A stretch of 64,000 bases of DNA from a virus. Position 1 is the stretch's first letter. Each line of letters begins with the position of its first letter. The notes under the pieces are model-generated. The model ran no database searches, was not told the origin of the DNA, and was given only the letters and a program-made list of their open reading frames with translations. Both the position numbers and the translations under genes were made by a program. Of the stretch, positions 1-7,973 are shown piece after piece. The stretch covers positions 62,001 to 126,000 of IMG/VR virus record IMGVR_UViG_3300040801_001810. One strand, 5' to 3'.

Positions 1-1
1 A

Positions 2-616
2 GCATCAGCTGGGAAATATGCTAATGCTGTCTATGATGCTGCCCATGCATGGGATGTGCCTGATCTAGGACATAGGGGAATTGCAGAAGTACTATCATTA
101 TCTTTTACTAAGGTGGTTACAGCTACAGAAGGCGGGCTTATCTTAACAAATGATGATGAAGTAGCAGAAACATGTAGAGAACTAAGAAGACTGTCAGGAA
201 GACTAGAAGAAGTAAATGCATTTATTGCGCTGAGATCGATTGATTACTGGGATACTGAAGCCAAGGAGCATAGACAATATCTTGTTAATAGCTATAAAAA
301 GGCATTTGATTTTAACTTTAGTGTGCAAGAAGGAAATATAAATAACAGCGTATTTAGTATTGTATTACCTACTCCAGCCATGAGAGACAAAATACTAAAA
401 GAACTAAGTTTAAAACAAATAGAAACAAAAATATATTATGAGCCTCTTATTGATGGTTTAGAAACAACTGACTATATCTATTCACAAAGCATAGCTCTTC
501 CATTAAATAGATTCATTACAGACGAACAAATCAAAGAGATAGCAGACATAGCAAATATGGCAGTTAAAGGCTGTCCAGGAAAAGATTATCTAAATAGATA
601 CATTGGGAGAATATAA
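2..616 (+). CDS. DegT/DnrJ/EryC1-type sugar aminotransferase, 5' part missing
   Basis: This is the C-terminal half of a PLP-dependent sugar aminotransferase. The frame is open from base 2, so the gene starts left of the window and the GTG at 56 is not its true start. The reading frame shows the family's signature: an acidic-Ala-Ala-His segment (YDAAHAW) about 25 residues before SFTKVVTATEGG, whose Lys is the expected PLP Schiff-base residue, followed by a TND turn. Enzymes of this family transfer an amino group to a 3- or 4-keto nucleotide sugar in the cytoplasm. About 205 residues are visible; the family is usually 360-400. It ends in a TAATG overlap with the next gene, so the two are probably translated together as part of the glycan cassette. 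The sugar substrate cannot be told from this fragment. Confidence 0.85.
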   Translation, partial: ASAGKYANAVYDAAHAWDVPDLGHRGIAEVLSLSFTKVVTATEGGLILTNDDEVAETCRELRRLSGRLEEVNAFIALRSIDYWDTEAKEHRQYLVNSYKKAFDFNFSVQEGNINNSVFSIVLPTPAMRDKILKELSLKQIETKIYYEPLIDGLETTDYIYSQSIALPLNRFITDEQIKEIADIANMAVKGCPGKDYLNRYIGRI

Positions 617-1842
617 TGAATGTAGTATATGTACAACCTTACTACCATAATATATGGGAAGCTTTAGGTATAGGATACATAGAATCTTATTGTAGAAAAC
701 ATTATAAAGGATATTTAGAAACCTCATTCTATCAAGGATACTTTGATAACGATGATCGTATAGTAAATGCCTGTACGCACGCAAATATAGTTGCTTTCTC
801 GTGCACATCAACTGCAATAGCTCCAGCTAAGAAGCTAACTGAGAGAATAAAAAAGATTAATCCTAATGTTAAAATAGTTGTAGGCGGATGGCATGTAACA
901 GCAACTAAGCAAAAACCTGAATGGGCTGACCAAATAGTTATTGGTGAAGGAGAGAAAGCTTTTCTAAGAATACTAGAAGGGGAAGAAGCCCCTATAGTAT
1001 TAGGAGAAAAGTTACCTTTCTCAGAACTTCCTCATCCAGATAGATGCACTATAAAAAACTCTAGAACAGTAGATCTATGTGAAAAGATGATTGGTAAGAG
1101 AGTATTAAGTCTTCAATCAAATAGAGGATGCCCAATGAATTGTGCTTACTGCTCTGAAGTATGTATGACTGGTAAATTAAATAAAGCAACTAATCCTATT
1201 AGAAGCAGAGACCCTAAAGATGTTTGTGACGAATTAGAATCTCTAATCAAGATAGAGGATATAGATCAATTTAAATTTGTAGATGCTACATTTGATATAT
1301 CAGAAGAATATGTAGAAGCCTTTTGCAATGAGAAAATTAGTAGAGGAATTACTATAGAATGGGAATGCCTAGTTCATGCTGCATTTGCTACAGAAAAGAT
1401 GATGGCAAAATTAGCTGAAGCTAATTGTGTTCAGATTAATGTTGGTTGTGAAAGTGGAAGTCCTAAGGTTTTAAAACAAATACGAAAAGGCGTAACAATA
1501 GATAAAGTTAAACAAGTATTTGAGTGGGCAAAAAAGTATAATATAGGTAGACGAGCATTCTTTATCTTAGGTATGCCAGATGAAACCGAAGAAGATATTA
1601 GGATGACAGAAACTTTAGCAGATCAGCTAGATGCAGACGTAGTTGGTTTCACTATATTATGTCCTTATCCAGGCAGCGATTTCTATGATCCAATCAGACA
1701 CAAATACATTAGCTGGGATAAGACAGATGAATATGGTAATGACTTCTGGAAATCAAATCATCTAGAGAACTGGGAGCTACATAAATGGCAAGAATATCTT
1801 ACTAAGAAATACGAAAATAAACTATGCGAGAGGCAGAAATGA
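616..1842 (+). CDS. B12-binding-domain radical SAM protein
   Basis: 408-residue radical SAM enzyme of the cobalamin-binding type. Residues about 1-130 look like a B12-binding Rossmann domain: an N-terminal strand, VAFSC, a VVGGWH strand-turn and an IGEGE loop. The radical SAM core follows, with the 4Fe-4S CxxxCxxC motif at C172, C176 and C179 (RGCPMNCAYC), then the glycine-rich segment NVGCESGSPKVLKQIRKG and the ILGMPDETEED loop typical of this family. Members methylate or rearrange unreactive carbons, often on sugars, lipids or antibiotics. It starts inside the stop codon of the aminotransferase and ends overlapping the next start. By context it modifies a sugar or glycan precursor, but the reaction is not predictable. 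No truncation is seen. Confidence 0.88.
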   Translation: MNVVYVQPYYHNIWEALGIGYIESYCRKHYKGYLETSFYQGYFDNDDRIVNACTHANIVAFSCTSTAIAPAKKLTERIKKINPNVKIVVGGWHVTATKQKPEWADQIVIGEGEKAFLRILEGEEAPIVLGEKLPFSELPHPDRCTIKNSRTVDLCEKMIGKRVLSLQSNRGCPMNCAYCSEVCMTGKLNKATNPIRSRDPKDVCDELESLIKIEDIDQFKFVDATFDISEEYVEAFCNEKISRGITIEWECLVHAAFATEKMMAKLAEANCVQINVGCESGSPKVLKQIRKGVTIDKVKQVFEWAKKYNIGRRAFFILGMPDETEEDIRMTETLADQLDADVVGFTILCPYPGSDFYDPIRHKYISWDKTDEYGNDFWKSNHLENWELHKWQEYLTKKYENKLCERQK

Positions 1843-2534
1843 AAATAGCAATAGAAATTTCAGGACAACTAAGATCCTATAAAAAAACATATAAAATATT
1901 TAAAGAAAAATTTATGAATAAAGATACTGATATATTTATTCATACATGGAATAATAAAGGAATATCAACAAAAGATAGAAAGTATGTAGAAAATACTTGT
2001 TGTCTTGTTTACTCCGATAAGCCAGACGAAGAAGTAAAGCATAGTGATATTGAATCTTTATATAATCCAATAGATTTTCAAATAGAAAATTTTGATAAGA
2101 ATATGGGGTTCGAACTAAATGGAATTAGATTACCAAAGTACTTATATAGAAATGAAGAATTAGATTCAGACCAATTATCAAATTTGCCGTTGTTTTATGG
2201 AATGTGGAAAGCCAGTAAATTAAGAAGAGCCTACAAAAAAGATTACGATCTAGTAATTAGAACAAGAGCAGATCTAAATTTTTCTTTAATAAACATTAAT
2301 TTTGAAACACTAGATAAATCAAAAGTTTATGTTTTTCCTCATTTAACAAATGATAAAGTCAGTGATAAATTCGCAATTGGATGTCCTTCTTTAATGAATA
2401 TATATACAGAAGTATTCTTAAATTTACAAGAGTACTGGTACGGGAATATTAAATTAAGGGAAAGATTAAGACATTATGAATGCTTATTAAAATATCATCT
2501 AGAACAACATAATATACAGGTAAAACTAATATGA
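1839..2534 (+). CDS. ISGQLRS-type putative glycosyltransferase-like protein (paralogue 1)
   Basis: 231 residues starting at the ATG in the ATGA overlap with the radical SAM gene; an in-frame ATG 15 bases upstream lies wholly inside the previous gene and is less likely. The N-terminus reads MKIAIEISGQLRSYKKT, followed by DIFIHTWNNKG and later DLVIRTRADLNFS. A second gene at 4412 has the same three motifs in the same order (ISGLPRSFKRT, DCFISTWNPIG, DIVIRTRPDLNFF), so the two are paralogues. I associate this motif pattern with poorly characterised glycosyltransferase-like proteins in capsule and phage glycan clusters, but I cannot assign donor or acceptor. The position between a radical SAM enzyme and a GT8-like enzyme supports a role in glycan assembly. 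Confidence 0.7.
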   Translation: MKIAIEISGQLRSYKKTYKIFKEKFMNKDTDIFIHTWNNKGISTKDRKYVENTCCLVYSDKPDEEVKHSDIESLYNPIDFQIENFDKNMGFELNGIRLPKYLYRNEELDSDQLSNLPLFYGMWKASKLRRAYKKDYDLVIRTRADLNFSLININFETLDKSKVYVFPHLTNDKVSDKFAIGCPSLMNIYTEVFLNLQEYWYGNIKLRERLRHYECLLKYHLEQHNIQVKLI

Positions 2535-3235
2535 AACTAGGAATATTTACACGAGCTGATAACAGTATCAGTCCAATGACGTCAATAACACATCCAATAC
2601 TAAAAGAATACGCAAAGAGATGTAATGCTGACTTTAGATTAATTGAAGGAGATCCCCCAGTTATAACAGATGACGGACATCCACACTGGAGAATAGCTAA
2701 CTTATATAACTATTATGATGAGTATGATAGAATATTATGTATAGATTCTGATGTTTTAGTACTACCAAATTGTCCAAATCTATTTGATGAGGTACCAGAA
2801 AAATGCATCGGATCCAGCTTCGAAGATATAGGATCAAGAGCAGGCCCACGTAGACAATCAATCCAAAATATACAGAAACAATTTGGTGATATAGGCTGGA
2901 AGCAGGGATATATTAACACAGGAGTACTAGTTACATCCAAAATGCATAGAGATGTATTTACTTCAGTAGACGGTAGATGGTATACAAACTTTGGAAGTGA
3001 CGATGTACATATTGGATATAAAGCATTTAAGCTTAATTTTAAAATTCATCAGCTAAGTTATAAGTTTAATCATATGACTATGTTCTCAGAACCATGGAAC
3101 AATAACGCAGATAGATTTGAATCTTACATTATTCATTATGCTGGAAGAGGACAATTCAATCTTAGACTCGATAGAATCTCTAACATAAGAGAAGACGCTA
3201 AGAGAATAGAGGAGCTATATGAAAACAGTAAGTAA
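2531..3235 (+). CDS. GT8-like glycosyltransferase
   Basis: 234 residues. The protein has the glycogenin/LgtC-type GT-A signature: RILCIDSDVLV with the metal-binding D72-x-D74, then a YINTGVLVTS segment, and near the C-terminus a His-Tyr-Ala-Gly motif (IIHYAGRG) that in this family contributes the last metal/UDP ligand. This points to a retaining transferase that uses a nucleotide sugar and Mn2+ in the cytoplasm. It overlaps its upstream neighbour by an ATGA and its downstream neighbour by 17 bases, so it belongs to the same translationally coupled cassette. The sugar and acceptor are unknown. Family assignment is fairly secure because the DxD, the acceptor-side Asn-Thr-Gly and the C-terminal His motif all occur in order. 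Confidence 0.8.
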   Translation: MKLGIFTRADNSISPMTSITHPILKEYAKRCNADFRLIEGDPPVITDDGHPHWRIANLYNYYDEYDRILCIDSDVLVLPNCPNLFDEVPEKCIGSSFEDIGSRAGPRRQSIQNIQKQFGDIGWKQGYINTGVLVTSKMHRDVFTSVDGRWYTNFGSDDVHIGYKAFKLNFKIHQLSYKFNHMTMFSEPWNNNADRFESYIIHYAGRGQFNLRLDRISNIREDAKRIEELYENSK

Positions 3236-3764
3236 ATTATGGGAGGACTTTTATGCCAGAATAGATAATAATAAAGAGCAGGTAATAAGAGAGACAATGA
3301 CCCCTAATAGATATGCCTCTGAAGCTCAGCTGGTTTTAAATTCGATACCTGATAATATAAAGACTGTATTAGAAATAGGATGCGGATATGGGGGATTAGC
3401 TAACGAGCTATTAAAGTTAAAACCTTTCACATATACAGTCATAGATAATCCTCAAATGTTAAAGCTAACACAAGAAACTTTAGAAGATAGAGTATGTTAT
3501 ATACCAACTGATAAGTTACAATCTTCGATTACTCCTTCCTTTGACCTACTTATAACAAACAATTGTTTATCAGAAACTCCTCCTGAATACCAACTCTGGA
3601 TTGCTAATAATATTTTTCCTAAATGCGATTTTCTATTTTCAATAGATGATACTACTATGGAAGAAGAATTTAAAAAGTATTTTTTATTTTCAAAAGAGCA
3701 ATATTTAAACTATCCCAATATATTTATATTTAAAGGGGAAAGAGATGGTAGCATTAATTCATAG
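3219..3764 (+). CDS. SAM-dependent methyltransferase, putative sugar O-methyltransferase
   Basis: 181-residue class I methyltransferase. Motif I is TVLEIGCGYGGLANELL (about residues 49-65), the SAM-binding glycine loop, followed by an acidic strand end YTVIDNP. The middle of the protein has TNNCLSETPPEYQ, a segment I associate with putative sugar O-methyltransferases of polysaccharide clusters. It overlaps the preceding glycosyltransferase by 17 bases and the next gene by 20. The likely job is O-methylation of a sugar residue in the glycan built by the neighbouring enzymes. The length is short for the family, so substrate-recognition parts may be minimal. The substrate is inferred only from context. 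Confidence 0.78.
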   Translation: MKTVSKLWEDFYARIDNNKEQVIRETMTPNRYASEAQLVLNSIPDNIKTVLEIGCGYGGLANELLKLKPFTYTVIDNPQMLKLTQETLEDRVCYIPTDKLQSSITPSFDLLITNNCLSETPPEYQLWIANNIFPKCDFLFSIDDTTMEEEFKKYFLFSKEQYLNYPNIFIFKGERDGSINS

Positions 3765-4422
3765 TGGAGACAAAAACTCCTGGGTATGGAAATACTGGAA
3801 GTACTACTACGCTAAGTACTGGGATTTTAGAATACCAACAGTATTTTTATCAGAGGAAAAGGATCTTAATTGGGACCAGGTAATCAATATAAAATCTGGT
3901 ACTGGACCATGGGCCACCACACTACTAAATTCACTAGATAAAATACATACAGAATATATTATCTACATGCATGAAGACGTATTCCTCACAAATCATATCG
4001 AATATAATACTTTAATTGAATTATATAAGTTGATGAAAACAAATGACTTACAATTAATTAAATGTAGTGGACATGATGCTGGATGGCGTGAAGCAGAAAA
4101 TAACCTACCAAAAACAGACATGAAAGTAAATGAAGAGCCAATTTACCTATATCCAAATCATATAGATTATTTAGTCAGTCATCAAATTTCTATTTGGAAC
4201 AAAGAATTTTTTAAGTCTACACTTAAGTGCGGTGAATCTCCATGGCAACATGAACTAGAAGGAACAAAAAGGCTACGAGCACGTAACATTTCTATACATG
4301 CATTTTGTAGTGAAGAAAACGAACCAAACTCGAGACCAATCCCCCACATAGAAGCAGTTAGAGCAGGGAAACCTAGAACCAAACTAGCAATAGAAATGTT
4401 TAAGAAGGTAGATGATGATTAA
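3745..4422 (+). CDS. putative glycosyltransferase, family uncertain
   Basis: 225 residues. A GGGGAAAG ribosome-binding site precedes the start and lies inside the end of the methyltransferase gene. The N-terminal half alternates short beta strands and helices as in GT-A folds, and EYIIYMHEDVFLTN resembles the acidic metal-binding strand end of such enzymes. A Trp/Tyr-rich N-terminus (KYWKYYYAKYWDF) follows the first strand. I cannot place it in a numbered family. Context (a GT8-like enzyme and a methyltransferase upstream, an ISG-motif protein downstream) supports a transferase or glycan-binding role. Confidence 0.55.
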   Translation: MVALIHSGDKNSWVWKYWKYYYAKYWDFRIPTVFLSEEKDLNWDQVINIKSGTGPWATTLLNSLDKIHTEYIIYMHEDVFLTNHIEYNTLIELYKLMKTNDLQLIKCSGHDAGWREAENNLPKTDMKVNEEPIYLYPNHIDYLVSHQISIWNKEFFKSTLKCGESPWQHELEGTKRLRARNISIHAFCSEENEPNSRPIPHIEAVRAGKPRTKLAIEMFKKVDDD

Positions 4423-5146
4423 AGCAGCCGTATGTATATCAGGATTACCAAGATCGTTTAAAAGAACCCATAAAATGCTAGTAGATAATGTACTATCTGC
4501 ATTTGATAAGGTAGATTGTTTTATTAGTACATGGAATCCAATTGGAGGGGACTTAGGTAGATCAAACTCTAGCCATCATGATGGAACTGCTAAAGAGTTA
4601 ATTGATTTATATAATACAAAGCTATATAAAATAGAAGACTATGATTCTAATATGCAAAATAAACTATTAGATAAAATAGGTCGTTCTGCATTAAGAAACG
4701 CAACACTAGCTATGTTTTATAAGATAGAAGACGTTAATAACTTAAGACTTCAGTATGAAAAAAACAATAATGTTAAGTATGACATAGTTATTAGAACTAG
4801 ACCTGATCTTAACTTCTTTAACAAGATATCTCAGGACGAAATCAATGATGTTCTTACAAATGGCGGTATATATATGCGAAGAAATTGTGAAGTATTCAAA
4901 GATGCCTGCGGAATAATAATCAATGATTGTTTTGCATTTGGCCGACCAGAAGAAATGACTACCTACTCAAATATATATAGTAATCTAAGAAAAACATTGA
5001 ATGATCCAAATATAATATGGAATAAAAAACATAGGCTAGGTGGTGATATTAGTCCAGAGAACGTATTTAGATGTTATCTACTTAATAACAATCTAAATCT
5101 TAAATGCTCAAGTATTAAACATAATGTCAAACGGGATGGAGAGTAA
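4412..5146 (+). CDS. ISGQLRS-type putative glycosyltransferase-like protein (paralogue 2)
   Basis: 244 residues, paralogous to the gene at 1839-2534. Shared motifs in order are CISGLPRSFKRTHKM at the N-terminus, CFISTWNPIGG, and YDIVIRTRPDLNFF near the middle. The start is one of two adjacent ATGs (4412 or 4415) behind GAAGG. It overlaps the previous gene by 11 bases and ends in a TAATG with the next. The conserved Arg-Thr-Arg-x-Asp-Leu motif may be a binding or catalytic site, but no function is established by sequence alone. Two diverged copies in one cassette suggest two related steps, such as addition of successive residues. Confidence 0.68.
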   Translation: MMIKAAVCISGLPRSFKRTHKMLVDNVLSAFDKVDCFISTWNPIGGDLGRSNSSHHDGTAKELIDLYNTKLYKIEDYDSNMQNKLLDKIGRSALRNATLAMFYKIEDVNNLRLQYEKNNNVKYDIVIRTRPDLNFFNKISQDEINDVLTNGGIYMRRNCEVFKDACGIIINDCFAFGRPEEMTTYSNIYSNLRKTLNDPNIIWNKKHRLGGDISPENVFRCYLLNNNLNLKCSSIKHNVKRDGE

Positions 5147-5835
5147 TGTTAAATCATTTTTTCTACGAGCTAAAAGATAAATATAAGGGACAATCAGTTG
5201 CAGTATGTGGGAACGGCCCAACATTTAATGAATTTGATGCAACAAAAAAAGTAGTTACATTTGGTTGTAATCAACATGTTAAGTGTGACTGGATAGACTT
5301 TGACTACTACTTCATTGGTGATGCTGAATCCCCTAGAAAAGGATACAACAACAATCCAGAACTATATCATGATTACCTAATTAATAAGCACCCAAAAGGC
5401 AATTATATCAGAATAAACGGATATACACCAAACACAGCCAGGTGTGCCCAAGTAAAAAGAGATATACCAACTTGTAATTATTATATAGCAGATAAAATGT
5501 TTGTAGATGAACATACTATGTCACTAAATCCTTGTGAATCTATGGCTGTTGGAGCAAGTATTGTATTTGATAGTTTACAGGTAGCATTATATACTAGACC
5601 AAAAAATTTATATCTAGTTGGAATGGACTGCACATTAAACTTAGGCACATTTGTAGACGAAACAACTAACTCTACTAATATAACTGACTCTAATAATTTA
5701 GCTAATATACATTGGATGGATGTAAAGAAATTTATTACTAGACATTACCCTGACATTAATGTATATTGTATTAATCCAGTCAACATGAGACTGTTTGAAG
5801 AAAAAACTATGGAGGAAATAGTTGAAAACATTTAA
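5146..5835 (+). CDS. DUF115 / sialyltransferase-like protein
   Basis: 229 residues. The N-terminus has VAVCGNGPTFNEFD, the nucleotide-binding loop seen in DUF115/MptE-like proteins and in GT42-type bacterial sialyltransferases. It is followed by FGCNQHVK and by a DYYFIGDAE strand, then a C-terminal NLYLVGMDC strand typical of the same fold. Such proteins transfer sialic-acid-like sugars or bind nucleotide substrates. The CMP-sugar synthetase gene downstream (7314-7973) would supply a CMP-activated donor, which makes a sialyltransferase-like role attractive but unproven. It overlaps its neighbours by 1 and 14 bases. Confidence 0.6.
   Translation: MLNHFFYELKDKYKGQSVAVCGNGPTFNEFDATKKVVTFGCNQHVKCDWIDFDYYFIGDAESPRKGYNNNPELYHDYLINKHPKGNYIRINGYTPNTARCAQVKRDIPTCNYYIADKMFVDEHTMSLNPCESMAVGASIVFDSLQVALYTRPKNLYLVGMDCTLNLGTFVDETTNSTNITDSNNLANIHWMDVKKFITRHYPDINVYCINPVNMRLFEEKTMEEIVENI
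5812..5816 (+). promoter_or_regulatory. Shine-Dalgarno site deciding the TTG start
   Basis: GGAGG sits five bases before the TTG at 5822 and inside the end of the upstream gene. It is the best ribosome-binding match near this start and supports use of the rare TTG codon. Confidence 0.65.
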
Positions 5836-6448
5836 GATACAACAATATGCCACTGGTGGAATGATATCAGACATAATAGATGAAGAGAATATAGAAAACG
5901 CTCAAAGAAAAAATAATCAGTTCATTCCAACACTAGACAATACAAAGATTTGTGGTAGAATTAAGACAGTTACTCTAAGAGAAGGTAATGAGCCATCAAT
6001 TAGTGTAGATGATATATTTAATTCAACAATGGCAGGAGACGTACTAGTAATTGAAGGATCAATGAAGTGGGCTTACTGGGGCAGAATAATGTCATCGTTT
6101 GCAAAAATGAAATGCCTTGCAGGAACAGTCATATTAGGATGTAGCAGAGACAAAGCAGATATAGCTGAACTAGATTATCCTGTCTATGCTAAGGATTTCT
6201 TTGGTGTTGATATTAAAAATAGAGGATACGTAGCAGAAATAGGATCAATAATTAATTTTGAAGGAATAACTTATAGACCAAATGATTATCTATTCATAGA
6301 TCAAGAACTACTAACAACTCTACCAGCAAATAGCATTGATTTAATATATAATAAAGTAAATAAACTTAAGCTAAAAGAAGACGAATTAGTTTTTAAAATC
6401 TTTCAAGAAAGAGACGTAAATCTTTTAGTAAAGGAACATAACTTATGA
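5822..6448 (+). CDS. RraA / HMG-aldolase-like protein, TTG start
   Basis: 208 residues. The middle matches the RraA/4-hydroxy-4-methyl-2-oxoglutarate aldolase family: GDVLVIEGSMKWAYWGRIMS, then a hydrophobic Gly turn and the catalytic-loop pattern GCSRDKADIAELDYPVYAKD, where Arg-Asp is the conserved metal/substrate pair. The start is TTG, chosen because GGAGG lies 6-10 bases upstream (5812-5816) and the next in-frame ATG would remove the first strand; the 14-base overlap with the previous stop fits the cassette style. Family members are aldolases, decarboxylases or, in RraA itself, RNase E inhibitors. In a sugar cassette an aldolase/lyase acting on a keto-acid is more plausible than RNA-decay control, but both remain open. 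Confidence 0.7.
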   Translation: MKTFKIQQYATGGMISDIIDEENIENAQRKNNQFIPTLDNTKICGRIKTVTLREGNEPSISVDDIFNSTMAGDVLVIEGSMKWAYWGRIMSSFAKMKCLAGTVILGCSRDKADIAELDYPVYAKDFFGVDIKNRGYVAEIGSIINFEGITYRPNDYLFIDQELLTTLPANSIDLIYNKVNKLKLKEDELVFKIFQERDVNLLVKEHNL

Positions 6449-7317
6449 AAAAACCAGAAATAATTTCAATAGACAAAGCAACATCAAGCATAACAGACTT
6501 TGCGAATGTACTACTAAGAGTAGAGACAACATCAAAGTGTAATAGATCATGTTGGTTCTGTCCACATAGCGAACTTAAAAGACCTAAAGAAAACATGAAC
6601 AGAGACTTGTATAATAAGATAATTAATGATGCAAGTGAAGCTGGAATTAACTCTATGGACATTAGAAATTTTGGTGAACCTTTACTAGATAAAGATCTAG
6701 AAAACAAAATTAAATATGCTAAGGATAGAGGATTTAAGTATGTTGAAATTTATACAAATGGAATACTATTAACTCCAGAAAGATATTCATCTTTATGTGA
6801 AGCAGGAATAACTAGAATAAGAACTAGTTTAATCACAGACCAAGAATATAATACAACTCTTCTAAAAAATCTTGCAGACATTAAACCAAAAGAAAATATA
6901 ATATCAATAGAGCTAATAAATATGCCTGAGTCAATGGGAAATTATATCACCATCCTAAGAAAATTAATTGATCTAGAAGTAACTAAAGTTCGTATTGTCC
7001 CACCTCATAATTGGGGAGATTGGACAACAGAAAACGTAGATAACTCTGGTAAGTGGTGTCATAGATTATGGAGTTCTGTTAATGTATTAACCAATGGTCA
7101 AGTAGTACTATGTTGTATGGACTATGAAGGAATATATGATCTAGGTAATTGTAATGATCAATCAATTAAAGAAATACTTAACTCAGATAAGTTTAAAGAA
7201 TATAGACAAAATCATCTATCTGGAAAACTAGAACCAATTTGTGAAGGATGTCTTAAACCACAACAGGATGAAGCGGGATTACCAATTGAAGTTTTTCTAA
7301 AAGGAATCGAATTATGA
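6445..7317 (+). CDS. radical SAM protein with SPASM-like C-terminus
   Basis: 290 residues. The radical SAM 4Fe-4S motif is CNRSCWFC (C32, C36, C39), followed by the glycine motif MDIRNFGEPLLD and a conserved YTNGILL strand. The C-terminus has a cysteine cluster (VVLCCMDYEG, a later GNC, then ICEGCLKP) typical of SPASM/twitch domains that hold auxiliary iron-sulfur clusters. Relatives carry out peptide maturation, dehydrogenation or sugar chemistry. It has ATGA overlaps at both ends, so it is part of the same coupled run. By context it could be a sugar dehydrogenase or epimerase-type radical enzyme; the substrate is unknown. It is the second radical SAM enzyme of the cassette and is not a paralogue of the B12-type one. 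Confidence 0.85.
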   Translation: MKKPEIISIDKATSSITDFANVLLRVETTSKCNRSCWFCPHSELKRPKENMNRDLYNKIINDASEAGINSMDIRNFGEPLLDKDLENKIKYAKDRGFKYVEIYTNGILLTPERYSSLCEAGITRIRTSLITDQEYNTTLLKNLADIKPKENIISIELINMPESMGNYITILRKLIDLEVTKVRIVPPHNWGDWTTENVDNSGKWCHRLWSSVNVLTNGQVVLCCMDYEGIYDLGNCNDQSIKEILNSDKFKEYRQNHLSGKLEPICEGCLKPQQDEAGLPIEVFLKGIEL

Positions 7318-7973
7318 AAAAAGTAGTAGCATATATCCACGCTAAGGGTGAAAGCACAAGACTTCCCAATAAAAATATGAAGCTATTAAATGGAAAGCCT
7401 CTTGTATCCTACGCAATAATAGCTGCAATGGAAGCATCACTAGTAACAGAAGTATGTGTAGACAGTGACTCAGAAGAAATCCTAGATGTAGGAAGAAACC
7501 TAGGAGCTAGAGTACTTAAAAGACCAAAGGAGTTAGCTAATAATAACATATCTGGCGATGATTTAATTTGTTGGCAAGCATATAATGCAATAGACTCGGA
7601 CTGTATAGTACAGGTTGTCCCAACATGTCCTTTTACAAAGTCGTCCAGCATCAATAACGCAATAGCATTAATGGAACAGGATCCTTGCCTAACATCAGTA
7701 ATAGGTGTTAGAAAAGAACCATTATATACTTGGGTAAACGGAAACCCATCATATAGAAAGGGAGGAAGATTACCAACAAGTAATACTCTTCAAAGAACTA
7801 TATATGAAACAATGGGACTTTATGTCACAAGGACTAAAAATATTATTACAGAAAAAGTTAGAGTAACCAACGCTTGTCAGCTACTAGAGTTATCAGCAAT
7901 AGAAGCTATTGATATCAACACTGAAGAAGACTTTGAATTTGCAGAAATAGTAGCAAGAGGAATGTCTAAATGA
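7314..7973 (+). CDS. CMP-sugar synthetase (acylneuraminate cytidylyltransferase family)
   Basis: 219 residues with the NeuA-type nucleotidyltransferase signature. The N-terminal strand-loop IHAKGESTRLPNKNMKLLNGKPLV carries the CTP-binding Arg/Lys residues. SDSEEIL and VPTCPFTKSSSI follow, the latter matching the LQPTSPLR-type loop of the family. The expected reaction is CTP plus a sialic-acid-like or 3-deoxy sugar giving the CMP-sugar and pyrophosphate, in the cytoplasm. The usual Arg-Gly-Gly-Ser of the first loop is replaced by Lys-Gly-Glu-Ser, so substrate preference may differ. It links logically to the sialyltransferase-like gene at 5146. It has ATGA overlaps on both sides. Confidence 0.85.
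   Translation: MKKVVAYIHAKGESTRLPNKNMKLLNGKPLVSYAIIAAMEASLVTEVCVDSDSEEILDVGRNLGARVLKRPKELANNNISGDDLICWQAYNAIDSDCIVQVVPTCPFTKSSSINNAIALMEQDPCLTSVIGVRKEPLYTWVNGNPSYRKGGRLPTSNTLQRTIYETMGLYVTRTKNIITEKVRVTNACQLLELSAIEAIDINTEEDFEFAEIVARGMSK

Noticed and set aside
56-616. GTG at 56 as the start of the aminotransferase
   Set aside because: The frame is open to the left and already encodes the conserved YDAAHA segment before it.
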